A DNA stretch of 64,000 nt from Blastomonas sp. SL216 (GCA_026625625.1 CP113055.1:2897001-2961000); one strand, 5' to 3'; counted from the first letter of the stretch, positions 19,789-28,553 are shown. Translations and numbers: made by a program. Notes: a model not told the origin generated them from the letters alone.

Positions 19789-20192
19789 CCGGGATCATGC
19801 TGATCCTGTCCTATGCCGGATTTGCAATCCTCGCGACGCTCGCCAACCTGGCGACGCAGCGGGTTGTCCTCGCCGCGCTGCCCACGGGATTGCTGGTGGC
19901 GCTGGCGGCGGGCACGCTGGTCGGGCTGCTGGTCAAATATGCGCTCGACAAGACCTGGATTTTTGCCGGAGCCAGGCACGACCGCGCCGGAGAGGCGGGC
20001 ACGTTCGGCCTTTATGCCGCCACCGGCATCGTCACCACGCTGATCTTCTGGGGGTTCGAGAGCGCCGCCTGGCTGATCTGGCACAGCCATTTCGCGCGCG
20101 AAGCCGGTGCAGTCACGGGGCTCGCCATCGGCTATCTGGTCAAATACCGGCTCGACCGCCGCTTCGTCTTCACCCAGGCAAGGCACAGCTGA
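19785..20192 (+). CDS. GtrA family membrane protein
   Basis: The 135-residue protein has four membrane helices and the GtrA-family layout, including KYALDKTWIF after TM2 and KYRLDRRFVF at the C-terminus. GtrA proteins are proposed to move or present polyprenyl-linked sugars across the membrane; mycobacterial Rv3789 beside dprE1 belongs here. The start ATGA overlaps the upstream UbiA stop, and its own TGA shares a base with the ATG of the DprE1-like gene, so all three are coupled. Transport of the lipid-linked pentose is the likely role. Confidence 0.88.
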   Translation: MTGIMLILSYAGFAILATLANLATQRVVLAALPTGLLVALAAGTLVGLLVKYALDKTWIFAGARHDRAGEAGTFGLYAATGIVTTLIFWGFESAAWLIWHSHFAREAGAVTGLAIGYLVKYRLDRRFVFTQARHS

Positions 20193-21526
20193 TGCCGTAT
20201 AGCCTGCCGCTCGCGGGCTGGGGGCGCTATCCGGTGCGCGAATGCACGGTGTGGCAGCCTGCAACGCCCGAGGCGCTGCACGAAGCGCTGGCACCGCTGC
20301 CGCAGACGATCGCGCGCGGCAATGGCCGCTCCTATGGCGATGCCAGCCTGAACCCCGATGCCACCATCGACATGCGCCGCCTCGACCGGCTGATCGCGTT
20401 CGATGAGGACACAGGCATGCTGGTCTGCGAGGCCGGCGTGATGCTTTCCGACCTCGTCGCATCGTTCGTGCCGCGCGGATGGTTCGCGCCGGTGACGCCA
20501 GGCACGCGGCTGGTGACGCTGGGCGGCATGATCGCCAGCGACGTGCACGGCAAGAACCACCATGGCGCAGGCTCGTTCTGCGATCACCTGCTCTGGCTGG
20601 ACCTTGACCCTGGCGATGGCCGGGTGCTGCGCTGCTCCGGGACCGAAAATGCCGATCTGTTCGCCGCGACCTGCGGTGGCATGGGGCTGACCGGCGTGAT
20701 CGTGCGCGCGGCGTTCAGCATGCTGAAGATCGAGAGCGCCTGGATGCGCCAGCGCACGCTCCGCGCAGGCGATCTGGATGCAGCGCTGGCGCTGTTCGAA
20801 CAGTCGCAAGGCTGGACCTATTCGGTCGCCTGGATCGACTGCATGGCGCGCGGGCGCGATCTGGGCCGATCGGCGATATTGCTCGCCGAACATGCGCGCG
20901 CGGGCGAACTCGGATCGGAGCGCCGTGCCGCGCCGCTGGCCCGGCCAATGCGCAAGCCCAGAACGGTGCCGATCAACTTTCCCGGCTTTGCGCTCAGCGG
21001 CTTCAACGTGCGCGCATTCAACCAGCTCTATTACGCGATGCAGCGCCCCGGCGAGGCGCTTGTCGCGCTCGACCCGTATTTCTATCCGCTCGATGCGCTG
21101 GCCGACTGGAACCGCATCTATGGGCGGCGCGGCTTTGTGCAATATCAGTGCGTGCTGCCGCTGGCATCGAGCGCTATGGGCCTGCGCCGCCTGCTCGAGG
21201 CGATTTCGGCCGCCGGCGCCGGGTCGTTCCTCGCGGTGCTCAAGCGCATGGGGCCGCAATCGTTCGGGATGCTGAGCTTCCCGATGCCGGGCTATACGCT
21301 GGCGCTCGATTTCCCCGCGACTCCTGAAAATCTCGCGCTGCTGGAGCGGCTCGACGCGATCACCGCCGAACATGGCGGGCGCGTGTACCTCACCAAGGAT
21401 GCCCGGATGTCGCCCGCCATGCTGGAACAGGGCTATCCACGGCTGCAGGAATTCCGGGACCTGCGTGCGCGCCATGGTCTCGACCAGCGCTTTTCCTCGC
21501 TTCTCTCGCAACGATTGGGCCTTTGA
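20192..21526 (+). CDS. FAD-linked oxidoreductase, DprE1-like (decaprenylphosphoryl-ribose 2'-oxidase family; NoeO-like)
   Basis: The 444-residue VAO-type flavoprotein resembles DprE1, which oxidises polyprenyl-phosphoryl-ribose to the 2-keto form. ARGNGRSYGD (41-50) and VTPGTRLVTLGG (101-112) form the FAD site, and HGKNHH (119-124) matches the DprE1 HGKNHH motif. Near the C-terminus, YTLALDFPA places Ala371 where Mycobacterium tuberculosis DprE1 has Cys387, the benzothiazinone target. YLTKDAR keeps the active-site lysine (Lys402). The Cys387 and lysine correspondences are my alignment from memory. It sits between the GtrA gene and the DprE2-like gene. Confidence 0.9.
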   Translation: MPYSLPLAGWGRYPVRECTVWQPATPEALHEALAPLPQTIARGNGRSYGDASLNPDATIDMRRLDRLIAFDEDTGMLVCEAGVMLSDLVASFVPRGWFAPVTPGTRLVTLGGMIASDVHGKNHHGAGSFCDHLLWLDLDPGDGRVLRCSGTENADLFAATCGGMGLTGVIVRAAFSMLKIESAWMRQRTLRAGDLDAALALFEQSQGWTYSVAWIDCMARGRDLGRSAILLAEHARAGELGSERRAAPLARPMRKPRTVPINFPGFALSGFNVRAFNQLYYAMQRPGEALVALDPYFYPLDALADWNRIYGRRGFVQYQCVLPLASSAMGLRRLLEAISAAGAGSFLAVLKRMGPQSFGMLSFPMPGYTLALDFPATPENLALLERLDAITAEHGGRVYLTKDARMSPAMLEQGYPRLQEFRDLRARHGLDQRFSSLLSQRLGL

Positions 21527-21528
21527 CG

Positions 21529-22257
21529 ATGATTGCTTCCCCCGTCCTCATCCTGGGTGCGCGTTCGGATATCGGGCGTGCGCTGGCGCGTGGCTATGCC
21601 GCCAAGGGCTGCGAGGTCATCCTGGCCGCGCGCGGCGATATCAGCGCCGATGCGACCGACCTGGCGCTGCGCACCGGGGCCAAGGTCCGCGCGGTGAGCT
21701 TCGATGTCACCGATGGCGCAGCGGACAGCTTTTTCGATAGCCTCGGCGTGGTGCCAGGCACGGTGGTGATGGTGGCCGGGCTGCTGGGCGATCAGGCGCA
21801 ATCGGCGGCGGACGATGCGGCGGCACAAGCCGTGATGGACAGCAACTATAACGGCCCCGCGCGCTATCTGCTCGCTGCTGCCCGGCGCATGGCGGGCGTG
21901 CCCGGCAGGTGCATCATCGGCATCAGCTCGGTCGCGGGCGAACGCGGGCGTGCATCGAATTTCGTCTATGGCTCGGCCAAGGCCGGGTTCACCGCGCTTC
22001 TTTCAGGCCTGCGCAATGCCCATGCCAAAACCGGGCTGCACGTGATGACGGTCAAGCCCGGCTTTGTCCGCACGCAGATGACAGCGGGCATGAAGCTGCC
22101 GCCGGTGATGACGGCCGAGCCCGAGCAGGTGGCGGGCGCGATCATCCAGGCGCACGGGAAAAAGCGCGACGTGATCTACACGCTGGGCCGCTGGCGGCTG
22201 GTCATGGCGATCATCCGGACAATCCCTGAGCCGGTGTTCAAGAAGCTGTCGCTCTGA
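21529..22257 (+). CDS. SDR family oxidoreductase, DprE2-like (keto-ribose reductase; NoeP-like)
   Basis: The 242-residue short-chain dehydrogenase would reduce the keto intermediate made by the DprE1-like enzyme to the arabino epimer. It has LILGARSDIGRA (7-18), a variant Rossmann motif seen in DprE2 proteins, a catalytic serine in GISSVAG (131-137), and YGSAK with Tyr147 and Lys151. The ATG at 21529 lies 2 bases after the preceding stop; an overlapping TTG at 21523 is also open. No terminator hairpin is evident after it. This completes the four-gene operon. Confidence 0.88.
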   Translation: MIASPVLILGARSDIGRALARGYAAKGCEVILAARGDISADATDLALRTGAKVRAVSFDVTDGAADSFFDSLGVVPGTVVMVAGLLGDQAQSAADDAAAQAVMDSNYNGPARYLLAAARRMAGVPGRCIIGISSVAGERGRASNFVYGSAKAGFTALLSGLRNAHAKTGLHVMTVKPGFVRTQMTAGMKLPPVMTAEPEQVAGAIIQAHGKKRDVIYTLGRWRLVMAIIRTIPEPVFKKLSL

Positions 22258-22473
22258 ACGCTGGCTGCGTTATCCGCACGAAATCGTCGCTGATCGACGC
22301 CGTGCGAGCCGGGTAGGTGCCGCTGGAATCTAGCGATCACTATTTTGAATCCAGAATGGCCGTATTATTTCTAGATTGAACAGGCACTTGCTGGCATCCT
22401 ACCGGCGTTGGGCACCGGGTGGTAGCGATCTCCCCCTTGGCCGCAACCCATAAAGATTGACGGAGACGACAGG

Positions 22474-23139
22474 ATGCCGCCGTATAGTGGCCAATCGGTT
22501 GAGCTTGATCCGAAGCTTACCCCCTCGCAGGACCGTGCCCGCGCGACGTATGAACTGATCATCCAGGCAACGGGAGAATTGCTGCCCGAAGTGGGTATAG
22601 AGCGGCTGTCCACCAACATGATTGCCGAACGTGCAGGCCTGACACCGCCTGCGCTTTATCGTTATTTTCCCAATAAATACGCCATACTCAGCGAGATGGG
22701 CCGCCGCCTGATTGCTGCGGAAAACGCGCTCGTGATTGCCTGGCTGCAGAGCGAGGAATTTGCGATCGGCAGCAATCTCGAATTCGAGAGGCGGACCTTT
22801 TCCGAGTTGCTCGACAAGCTGCGCGACGTCGTCCTGTCGCATCCGGGCGGTGCCTGGGTTTACCGGGCGATGAGCGCGGTGCCGGTGCTGCAGGAGCTGC
22901 GCAGGCGCGCCTCGCGCGAGATTATCGACGTCATCTATGACGAGGTGGCAAAGGATTTTCCGAAGATCGACCGCGAACGGGTGCAAGGGGCCGCGCTTCT
23001 GACCTCGATCGTCAACAATGCGGTGACCGAAATCATGGCGGACGATTCCCCCACTGCAGACCTGCTGCGGCGCGAGGCTGCCACGATGATGTGCCTCTAT
23101 TATCGAGATGTTGTGCTCTCGCGCGCGCCGGATGCGTAG
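22474..23139 (+). CDS. TetR family transcriptional regulator
   Basis: The 221-residue protein has an N-terminal TetR helix-turn-helix: ARATYELIIQATGELL, then NMIAERAGLTPPALYRYFPNK (split at AG/LT), the family's recognition helix, with the sequence YRYFPNKYAIL. The C-terminal ligand domain is not assignable. A purine-rich stretch (GACGGAGACGACAGG) precedes the ATG at 22474. The 216-base gap upstream is AT-richer than its surroundings around 22335-22385 and may hold its promoter. The target is unknown. Confidence 0.88.
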   Translation: MPPYSGQSVELDPKLTPSQDRARATYELIIQATGELLPEVGIERLSTNMIAERAGLTPPALYRYFPNKYAILSEMGRRLIAAENALVIAWLQSEEFAIGSNLEFERRTFSELLDKLRDVVLSHPGGAWVYRAMSAVPVLQELRRRASREIIDVIYDEVAKDFPKIDRERVQGAALLTSIVNNAVTEIMADDSPTADLLRREAATMMCLYYRDVVLSRAPDA

Positions 23140-23374
23140 AAAATAGCGTATCACAGCTGTGATTTGCGCAGTGCAGCATTGACAGTATACGATTCTTGAT
23201 TTTAATAGTCCTCGCTAACTTGAGCGGGGCGCAAATGATCCATTCCTACCGGGGCCGACGTGCAGACGGGCACGAGCAGCCCCTATCGATGCGGACGCGC
23301 AGAGCGTATCCGCCGCGTTACCCACAACCGGAAACGCAGGTCATCGATATCATCCCTGGCAACGGGCCAAGCTG
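23140..23374. other. AT-richer intergenic stretch between two TetR genes (part of a 640-base gap)
   Basis: The gap 23140-23781 holds one doubtful small frame (23375-23695) and little else. The first 80 bases are clearly AT-richer than the surroundings, and they contain a possible sigma70-type promoter at about 23179. I see no tRNA, repeat array or convincing RNA structure here. Confidence 0.4.
23179..23209 (+). promoter_or_regulatory. Possible sigma70-type promoter
   Basis: TTGACA at 23179-23184 is a perfect -35 hexamer. About 18 bases later, TAATAG or TTAATA gives a weak -10. The local AT-richness stands out in this GC-rich window. The transcript would run toward the small basic frame at 23375 or the second TetR gene. 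The -10 match is poor, so this is only a candidate. Confidence 0.3.
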
Positions 23375-23695
23375 ATGGGCCGAATCACCAGTTCGGAGCG
23401 CCGCTCAGCGCTGCGCGGGCGCGGACGCTCGGGTACGCACGCCCTTGCAGAGAGCAAATCCCGCGCTGCAAGCAAGGCCAAGCCGATGGCCGCACCGGCC
23501 CCCGAGGCACCTGCAAGCCCACCGCCGGTCCGGCGCAAATGGGTGAAGGCCGCGCGCGCTGTGCTGCGGGCTCGGCGGCAACGCAGCGGCTTCGGCAAGG
23601 CCTTGCGCGCTGAAATCCGCGTGGCAAACCGCGCATCGGTCCAGCGCGCGAAAAAGCGGTTGCTGGGGCGACGCCGTCTGCCTGCGGCACGCTGA
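23375..23695 (+). CDS. Possible small basic protein, unrecognised
   Basis: The open frame encodes 106 residues, strongly basic, rich in Ala, Pro, Arg and Lys (for example PMAAPAPEAPASPPP), then a run of arginine-rich helices. The composition recalls histone-H1-like or nucleoid-binding tails but matches no family I know. It fills the only sizeable gap between the two TetR genes and reads in their direction. GC-rich DNA easily produces such frames, and there is no clear ribosome-binding site, so it may not be a gene. Confidence 0.3.
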   Translation: MGRITSSERRSALRGRGRSGTHALAESKSRAASKAKPMAAPAPEAPASPPPVRRKWVKAARAVLRARRQRSGFGKALRAEIRVANRASVQRAKKRLLGRRRLPAAR

Positions 23696-23781
23696 ACAAG
23701 ACTGAGGCCCGGACCCTCGATCGCTGCGCCCGATCGGGCATGAAGTTGCACCCGGCGGCCCAGGGCTGCTAAACTGCAGCC

Positions 23782-24405
23782 ATGCCTGATGTCGACCTGA
23801 TCCCGCGCAAGCAGCCGCAACAGACCCGCAGCCGCGAAACGATGCAGCGGGTGCTGGAGGAAGCCGAGCTGCTGCTCGTCGAGCAGGGCGTGGACGGCTT
23901 CAACACCAATGTTCTGGCCGAGCGCGCAGGTGTCGGCGTTCGCGCTATCTATCGCTATTTTCCCAACAAATGGGCGATCCTGGTCGAGCTGATCGACCGG
24001 TCGAACGCGCGCGAGCGCGACTGGGTCGGCAATCTGCGCCTGCTCAAGGCGGGGGACGACTGGCGCTGCGCGATCGACCGGATGATCGACGGCTTTTACC
24101 GGGGCGCCAGCGACAGCCCCAGCTACAGCGTGCTGCGCGCCGCCTGCCAGGTGTCGCCGCAACTGCGTGAGGTGGACGACCGCAATGTCGCATTGTTCGA
24201 GAGCGACGTGGCCGAAGCGCTGGCCGCCTTGGGCCTGGCGGTAGACCCGCATCGGCTGGGCATCATCGCCCAGATCGTGATCGAAATATCGGGACGTCTG
24301 ATCGACCTCGCGCTCAAGGCGGACCATCCGGCCAGCGCCGAACTGCTGATCGGCGAGCTCAAGCGGATGCTGCACGATCTGCTGGCACCGCACCTGCCCG
24401 GTTGA
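23782..24405 (+). CDS. TetR family transcriptional regulator
   Basis: The 207-residue protein has a clear TetR DNA-binding domain: QQTRSRETMQRVLEEA, then NVLAERAGVGVRAIYRYFP and NKWAIL, which include the helix-turn-helix. The rest is a helical ligand-binding domain that is not specific. It is convergent with the COQ4-like gene (31 bases between stops). It is related in the HTH to the TetR gene at 22474 (both have YRYFPNK-AIL), but the ligand domains differ. Target unknown. Confidence 0.9.
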   Translation: MPDVDLIPRKQPQQTRSRETMQRVLEEAELLLVEQGVDGFNTNVLAERAGVGVRAIYRYFPNKWAILVELIDRSNARERDWVGNLRLLKAGDDWRCAIDRMIDGFYRGASDSPSYSVLRAACQVSPQLREVDDRNVALFESDVAEALAALGLAVDPHRLGIIAQIVIEISGRLIDLALKADHPASAELLIGELKRMLHDLLAPHLPG

Positions 24406-24436
24406 ACCCGGCGCTGCCGGCGCAGGGGAGCAAGGC

Positions 24437-25228
24437 TCAGGCCGCTGCCGCAACCGGCTTGGCCGGGCCGCCGATGCGATAGGGGTCGATCCCCGCAGCG
24501 CGCAGCCGGGCATGGGCCTGGCGATAGACCAGTGGTTCGCCCAGCCCCATGCGCGCCCGCGCCCGGTCCAACGGCTCGGCCAGCAGCGCGCGGATATCCT
24601 GGCGGAAGATCGCCTGCGCCGCCCGGCCACGCCGACGCGCCTCGGCCACCGCGCCGACAAACGGCGCATCGCACCGCAGCCGCAGCGCGAATTCACCAGC
24701 TCCTGCCCAGGCGATGATGGTCTCGGTCCAGTCGCGATACTGGCCGCTGGTAAAGCCCAGCACGCACTGCTCGCCCAGCGGGTCGCGGCCATAGCCGGTC
24801 AGCACATGCGCCAGATCATGCGTGTCGCGCAGGCGATCGTTGAACCAGTCGAGCTGGTCGGCATGGATCACCTGATCCTGCAGCCTGCTCGCCTCGACCA
24901 GCCCGACCGCCGACAGACCTTCGGAGCGCATGAAGCTGACATAGGCATGAGCGACGCTGTGCTGGCCATGGCGAAGCAGCGTGTCATGATCGTCGAGTAT
25001 GTCCGCAAGCCTCGGCTCGGAGTGCATCCGTGCCCGTCCCTCGGCGCTCAGGCAGAAGCGCTCTGCAATCTGCCGCATGCTGCGGTTGGGCAGGCATTCG
25101 GCCATGTGGAAGACCTGTGCTGTATCCTCGGCATCGCGCATCAGCGCGCGGAAGTGGCGCAGGGCGGATAGCGGCTGCATCCGGCGCTGCGGGCGGGAAG
25201 GCGCGAGGAAAGGCAGGTCCTGGATCAT
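24437..25228 (-). CDS. COQ4 family ubiquinone biosynthesis protein
   Basis: The 263-residue protein carries the COQ4 metal-binding motif H-D-x2-H-x11-E exactly: His137, Asp138, His141 and Glu153, in THDLAHVLTGYGRDPLGE. COQ4 proteins act in the ring-modification stage of ubiquinone synthesis; recent work assigns an oxidative decarboxylation/hydroxylation at C1 in eukaryotes. Many alphaproteobacteria carry a homologue. The N-terminus (RHFRALMRD) and the long helical body fit the family. No other ubi genes lie next to it. Confidence 0.85.
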   Translation of the reverse strand: MIQDLPFLAPSRPQRRMQPLSALRHFRALMRDAEDTAQVFHMAECLPNRSMRQIAERFCLSAEGRARMHSEPRLADILDDHDTLLRHGQHSVAHAYVSFMRSEGLSAVGLVEASRLQDQVIHADQLDWFNDRLRDTHDLAHVLTGYGRDPLGEQCVLGFTSGQYRDWTETIIAWAGAGEFALRLRCDAPFVGAVAEARRRGRAAQAIFRQDIRALLAEPLDRARARMGLGEPLVYRQAHARLRAAGIDPYRIGGPAKPVAAAA

Positions 25229-25422
25229 GGCGGAAGCATCCGATGCAAGCGGGAGTGGTAATAAGGAAAGTAATTGCTTCCATATTGCACGTCAAGGCCC
25301 GCAGCCTACGCGGCGTCCAGCACCATCGGGGCGCAGCAGATCGGGCCAGGACCCAGGCCCAGCTTGGCAGAAACGGATAACCGAATTTTTCGCGCTCACG
25401 CGGGCCACGCCCGCGCGGCCGA

Positions 25423-26118
25423 TCAGCGCTTGCGGTAGCGGAAGTACCAGACCTCATGACCCTGCGCGCGGGCCTTGGCCTCGTAGCGCGTTTCGGGCCA
25501 GCCGCCGGGGCGGGTGAGGAAATCCTTCGGGCGCTCGCACAGCCAGTCGAAGGCGGGGTGGCCATCCATCACCATCATCGCGTGCGCGACATAGATCGGG
25601 TGGTCGGTGCCGAAGCGGAATTCGCCGCCGGGCTTCAGCTTGGCGGCGATCAGGTCGACCGGGCCGGAGTTCATCATCCGGCGCTTGGCGTGGCGCGCCT
25701 TGGGCCAGGGATCGGGGTGGAGCAGATAGACGAAGCTCAGCGCGCCGTCGGGCACGCGCTCCAGCACGTCGATGGCATTGCCCATATGCAGCCGGACGTT
25801 GGGCAGGTGCTGTTCGCGCACATGCTGCAGCGCGCCGACCACGCCGTTGAGAAACGGTTCTGCCCCGATAAAGCCGTGATCGGGCAGCATGTCGGCGCGA
25901 TAGGCCATATGCTCGCCCGCGCCGAAGCCGATCTCGAAATGCAGCGGGCGATCATCGCCGAACAGGCGGCGCGCGCTGATCTCACCGTCTTCGGGCACGC
26001 TGATCTGCGGCAACAGCTTTTCCACCAGCTCCGCCTGGCCCAGGCGCAGCTTGTGATTCTGCTGACGGCCATAAAGCCGCCGCACCGATACGGGGTCTCC
26101 GGGTTTGTACGCGGTCAT
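25423..26118 (-). CDS. trmB: tRNA (guanine-N7-)-methyltransferase
   Basis: The 231-residue protein methylates N7 of G46 in the tRNA variable loop. FEIGFGAGEH (61-70) is the SAM motif, and LLHPDPWPKARH (132-143) is the family signature. GTDHPIYVAH follows. I chose the ATG at 26118 (MTAYKPGDP), because the 31 open codons upstream read as low-value sequence and run under the start of the plus-strand acyl-CoA synthetase gene. The length is normal for TrmB. Confidence 0.95.
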   Translation of the reverse strand: MTAYKPGDPVSVRRLYGRQQNHKLRLGQAELVEKLLPQISVPEDGEISARRLFGDDRPLHFEIGFGAGEHMAYRADMLPDHGFIGAEPFLNGVVGALQHVREQHLPNVRLHMGNAIDVLERVPDGALSFVYLLHPDPWPKARHAKRRMMNSGPVDLIAAKLKPGGEFRFGTDHPIYVAHAMMVMDGHPAFDWLCERPKDFLTRPGGWPETRYEAKARAQGHEVWYFRYRKR

Positions 26119-26246
26119 GCGGCAAGCGCCTAGCAAAGCCGCGCCGCGATGCAAGGGCGATGCTGGCGATTGACCCAATCTATCGAGCGCTATCGACGGG
26201 TTGAATGGCAAGCATCTTGTCTGGCGCGCATGGCTTATTTACAGTG

Positions 26247-27974
26247 ATGTCAATGACAGACGCTGCCGCCTCCGCTTCGCCCCTTGCTTCCGCCGCTGCC
26301 GATGAGGCCGCGCCGATCTGGAAGACGCATTACAACCACCCCTGCGCCTGGGATCAGAAGTTCCCGCCGCTGGCGTTGCCGGAGATGTTCTTCGCCTCCG
26401 CCAAGCGCAAGGGGACAGCGCCGCTGCTCGATTTCATGGGCCGCAAATATGGCTATGACGAGGTCGCCAGGGGCGTGGCCCGCGTCGCCAAGGGGCTGCA
26501 GGCGATGGGGCTGGGCAAGGGCGACCGGATCGGCCTTTTCCTGCCCAATGTGCCGCATTATGTCGCGGCTTATTATGGCGCGATGGCGGCGGGGGCGACC
26601 GTGGTCAATTTCTCGCCGCTCTATACCGTCGATGAACTGGCGCATCAGGTCGAGGACAGCGGAACGACCATATTGTTCACGCTGTCCGCCGCCGCGCTGC
26701 TGCCCACCGCGCTCAAGGTGCTCGACAAGTCGAAGCTGGAGCGGCTGGTGGTCGGATCGGTCGCAGGAGGGCTCCCGCCCGTCAAGTCGCTGCTCTTCCG
26801 CCTGTTCAAGGGCCAGGAAACAGCAACCGTCCCCAATGACCCGCGCATCACGCGTTTCTCGAAGCTGATCGCCAATGACGGCCAATATGCGCCGGTGCCG
26901 ATCGATGCGGAGCGCGACATTGCGCTGTTCCAATATACCGGCGGCACCACCGGCACGCCCAAGGGCGCGATGCTGAGCCACCAGAACCTGTCGGCCAATG
27001 CGCGCCAAGTCAACGCCATCGACCCGCGCAACAGCAGCGAGCATGACCGTATTCTGGGCGTGCTGCCCTTTTTCCACGTCTTCGCCAATACCTGCGTGCT
27101 CAACCGCACCGTGCTGAATGGCGGCGAGATCGTGATGCTGCCGCGCTTCGAGGCGGCGGCGGCGCTGAAGGCGATCACCCGCACCAAGGTGACCGCGCTG
27201 CCCGGTGTGCCGACCATGTACCAGGCGCTGCTCGACAATCCGGAAATCGCCAATACCGATTTCGCGTCCTTGCGCGCCTGCATCTCGGGCGGGGCGCCGC
27301 TTGCCGCAGAGGTCAAGGCGCGGTTCGAGCATGTTACCGGCGCGAACGTCGTCGAAGGCTATGGCCTGACCGAAAGCAGCGGCGTCGTCTCGACCAACCC
27401 CTATGAGGCGCTGAACAAGCCCGGCACGATCGGCCAGCCGCTGCCCGGCACGCTGGTACGGCTGGTCGACAAGGAGGATCCGACCAAGGATGTCGCCCCA
27501 GGCGAACCAGGCGAGATCATCTTCGCCGGGCCGCAGGTGATGCGCGGTTACTGGAACCGGCCCGATGCCGATGCCGAGGTGTTCATCGGCGAGTTTCTGC
27601 GCACCGGCGATGTCGGCCAGATCGACGAGGATGGCTATATCCGCATCGTCGACCGCATCAAGGACATGATCGCGGTGGGCGGCTTCAAGGTCTTTCCCAG
27701 CCAGATCGAGGAAGTGCTGTACCGCCACCCGGCAGTGAAGGAGGCTTTGGTGATCGGCGTGCCCGACAGCTATCGCGGCGAAAGCCCCAAGGCATTCGTG
27801 GCATTGCAGGATGATGCACAGGTCGATGGGCCGGCGCTGATGGCCTGGCTCAACCCCCAGATCGGCAAGCACGAACGCGTCATCGCGGTCGATATCCGCG
27901 AATCGCTGCCCAAGACGCTGATCGGCAAGCTTGATCGCAAGGCCCTCCGCAAGGCGGAAGGCATCACGGCTTGA
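26247..27974 (+). CDS. Long-chain fatty acid--CoA ligase (AMP-binding)
   Basis: The protein has about 575 residues in the adenylate-forming superfamily. The P-loop-like motif is YTGGTTGTPKGAMLSH, with VEGYGLTESSG, then FLRTGDVGQIDEDGYIRIVDR and the C-terminal lysine in KTLIGKLDRKALR. These are the A3, A5, A7/A8 and A10 motifs of FadD-type ligases. It activates fatty acids to acyl-CoA through acyl-AMP. The start is likely ATG 26247 or 26253; an upstream in-frame codon at 26205 overlaps nothing conserved. The nearby DUF-type membrane protein gene follows in the same direction. Confidence 0.93.
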   Translation: MSMTDAAASASPLASAAADEAAPIWKTHYNHPCAWDQKFPPLALPEMFFASAKRKGTAPLLDFMGRKYGYDEVARGVARVAKGLQAMGLGKGDRIGLFLPNVPHYVAAYYGAMAAGATVVNFSPLYTVDELAHQVEDSGTTILFTLSAAALLPTALKVLDKSKLERLVVGSVAGGLPPVKSLLFRLFKGQETATVPNDPRITRFSKLIANDGQYAPVPIDAERDIALFQYTGGTTGTPKGAMLSHQNLSANARQVNAIDPRNSSEHDRILGVLPFFHVFANTCVLNRTVLNGGEIVMLPRFEAAAALKAITRTKVTALPGVPTMYQALLDNPEIANTDFASLRACISGGAPLAAEVKARFEHVTGANVVEGYGLTESSGVVSTNPYEALNKPGTIGQPLPGTLVRLVDKEDPTKDVAPGEPGEIIFAGPQVMRGYWNRPDADAEVFIGEFLRTGDVGQIDEDGYIRIVDRIKDMIAVGGFKVFPSQIEEVLYRHPAVKEALVIGVPDSYRGESPKAFVALQDDAQVDGPALMAWLNPQIGKHERVIAVDIRESLPKTLIGKLDRKALRKAEGITA

Positions 27975-28092
27975 GGGGGTGAATCAGGGCGTAGGCGTCG
28001 CAGTTAACGCCCCTTGCCAAGCTGTCATGTCAGTGACACACTCCCCCCAAATGCAGGGGTGGGGCCTGCATTGGCAAGGCAGGGGAACGCAT

Positions 28093-28491
28093 ATGCCCAA
28101 TGCACTCGAGAAGCGGTTCGAGGCCGCTCGCTACAACACCACGATCGTCCGGCCGGTGACGCCCGAAAGCGTCTGGGAAAGGCGGATCAGCAACCATGTA
28201 GCCTATGCGCTGCTGGTCTATACCGGTCTGCAGATCTTCGTGGTGATGGAGGCGATCCGGGGCGAGGGTGCGTCGATTCTGCCCTATCTGGGCCTGATCG
28301 CGCTGGTCGGCATCGTCATTCCGCTTTGCCGCCGCGTCGAACGGCGCTGGCAGGGGCTGGCGCGCAGCGGCGCTTCCGAAGAGACGCTGGCGGCGCGCTT
28401 TCGCGGCGACCGGTTGGGCATCTGGCTGTTCGCGATCGGCTTTCCCTTCGGCTTCGTTGCTCTGGTCAAGGGCATTGCCGCGCTCGCCTGA
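28093..28491 (+). CDS. Small membrane protein of unknown function
   Basis: The 132-residue protein begins at ATG 28093, preceded by AGGGG six bases upstream. It has three probable membrane helices: around residues 33-53 (AYALLVYTGLQIFVVMEAI), 60-77 and 108-128. A basic loop (RRVERRW) lies after the second helix. I do not recognise the family. It is about 120 bases after the acyl-CoA ligase and 60 bases before pmbA, in the same direction. The frame is open further upstream, but that part overlaps fadD and reads like non-coding sequence. Confidence 0.6.
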   Translation: MPNALEKRFEAARYNTTIVRPVTPESVWERRISNHVAYALLVYTGLQIFVVMEAIRGEGASILPYLGLIALVGIVIPLCRRVERRWQGLARSGASEETLAARFRGDRLGIWLFAIGFPFGFVALVKGIAALA

Positions 28492-28553
28492 CGCTGCTGC
28501 CTGAAACTGTCGGCTGAATTGACCATGGCCTGTCAGCGGCCTAAACGCGGCTG

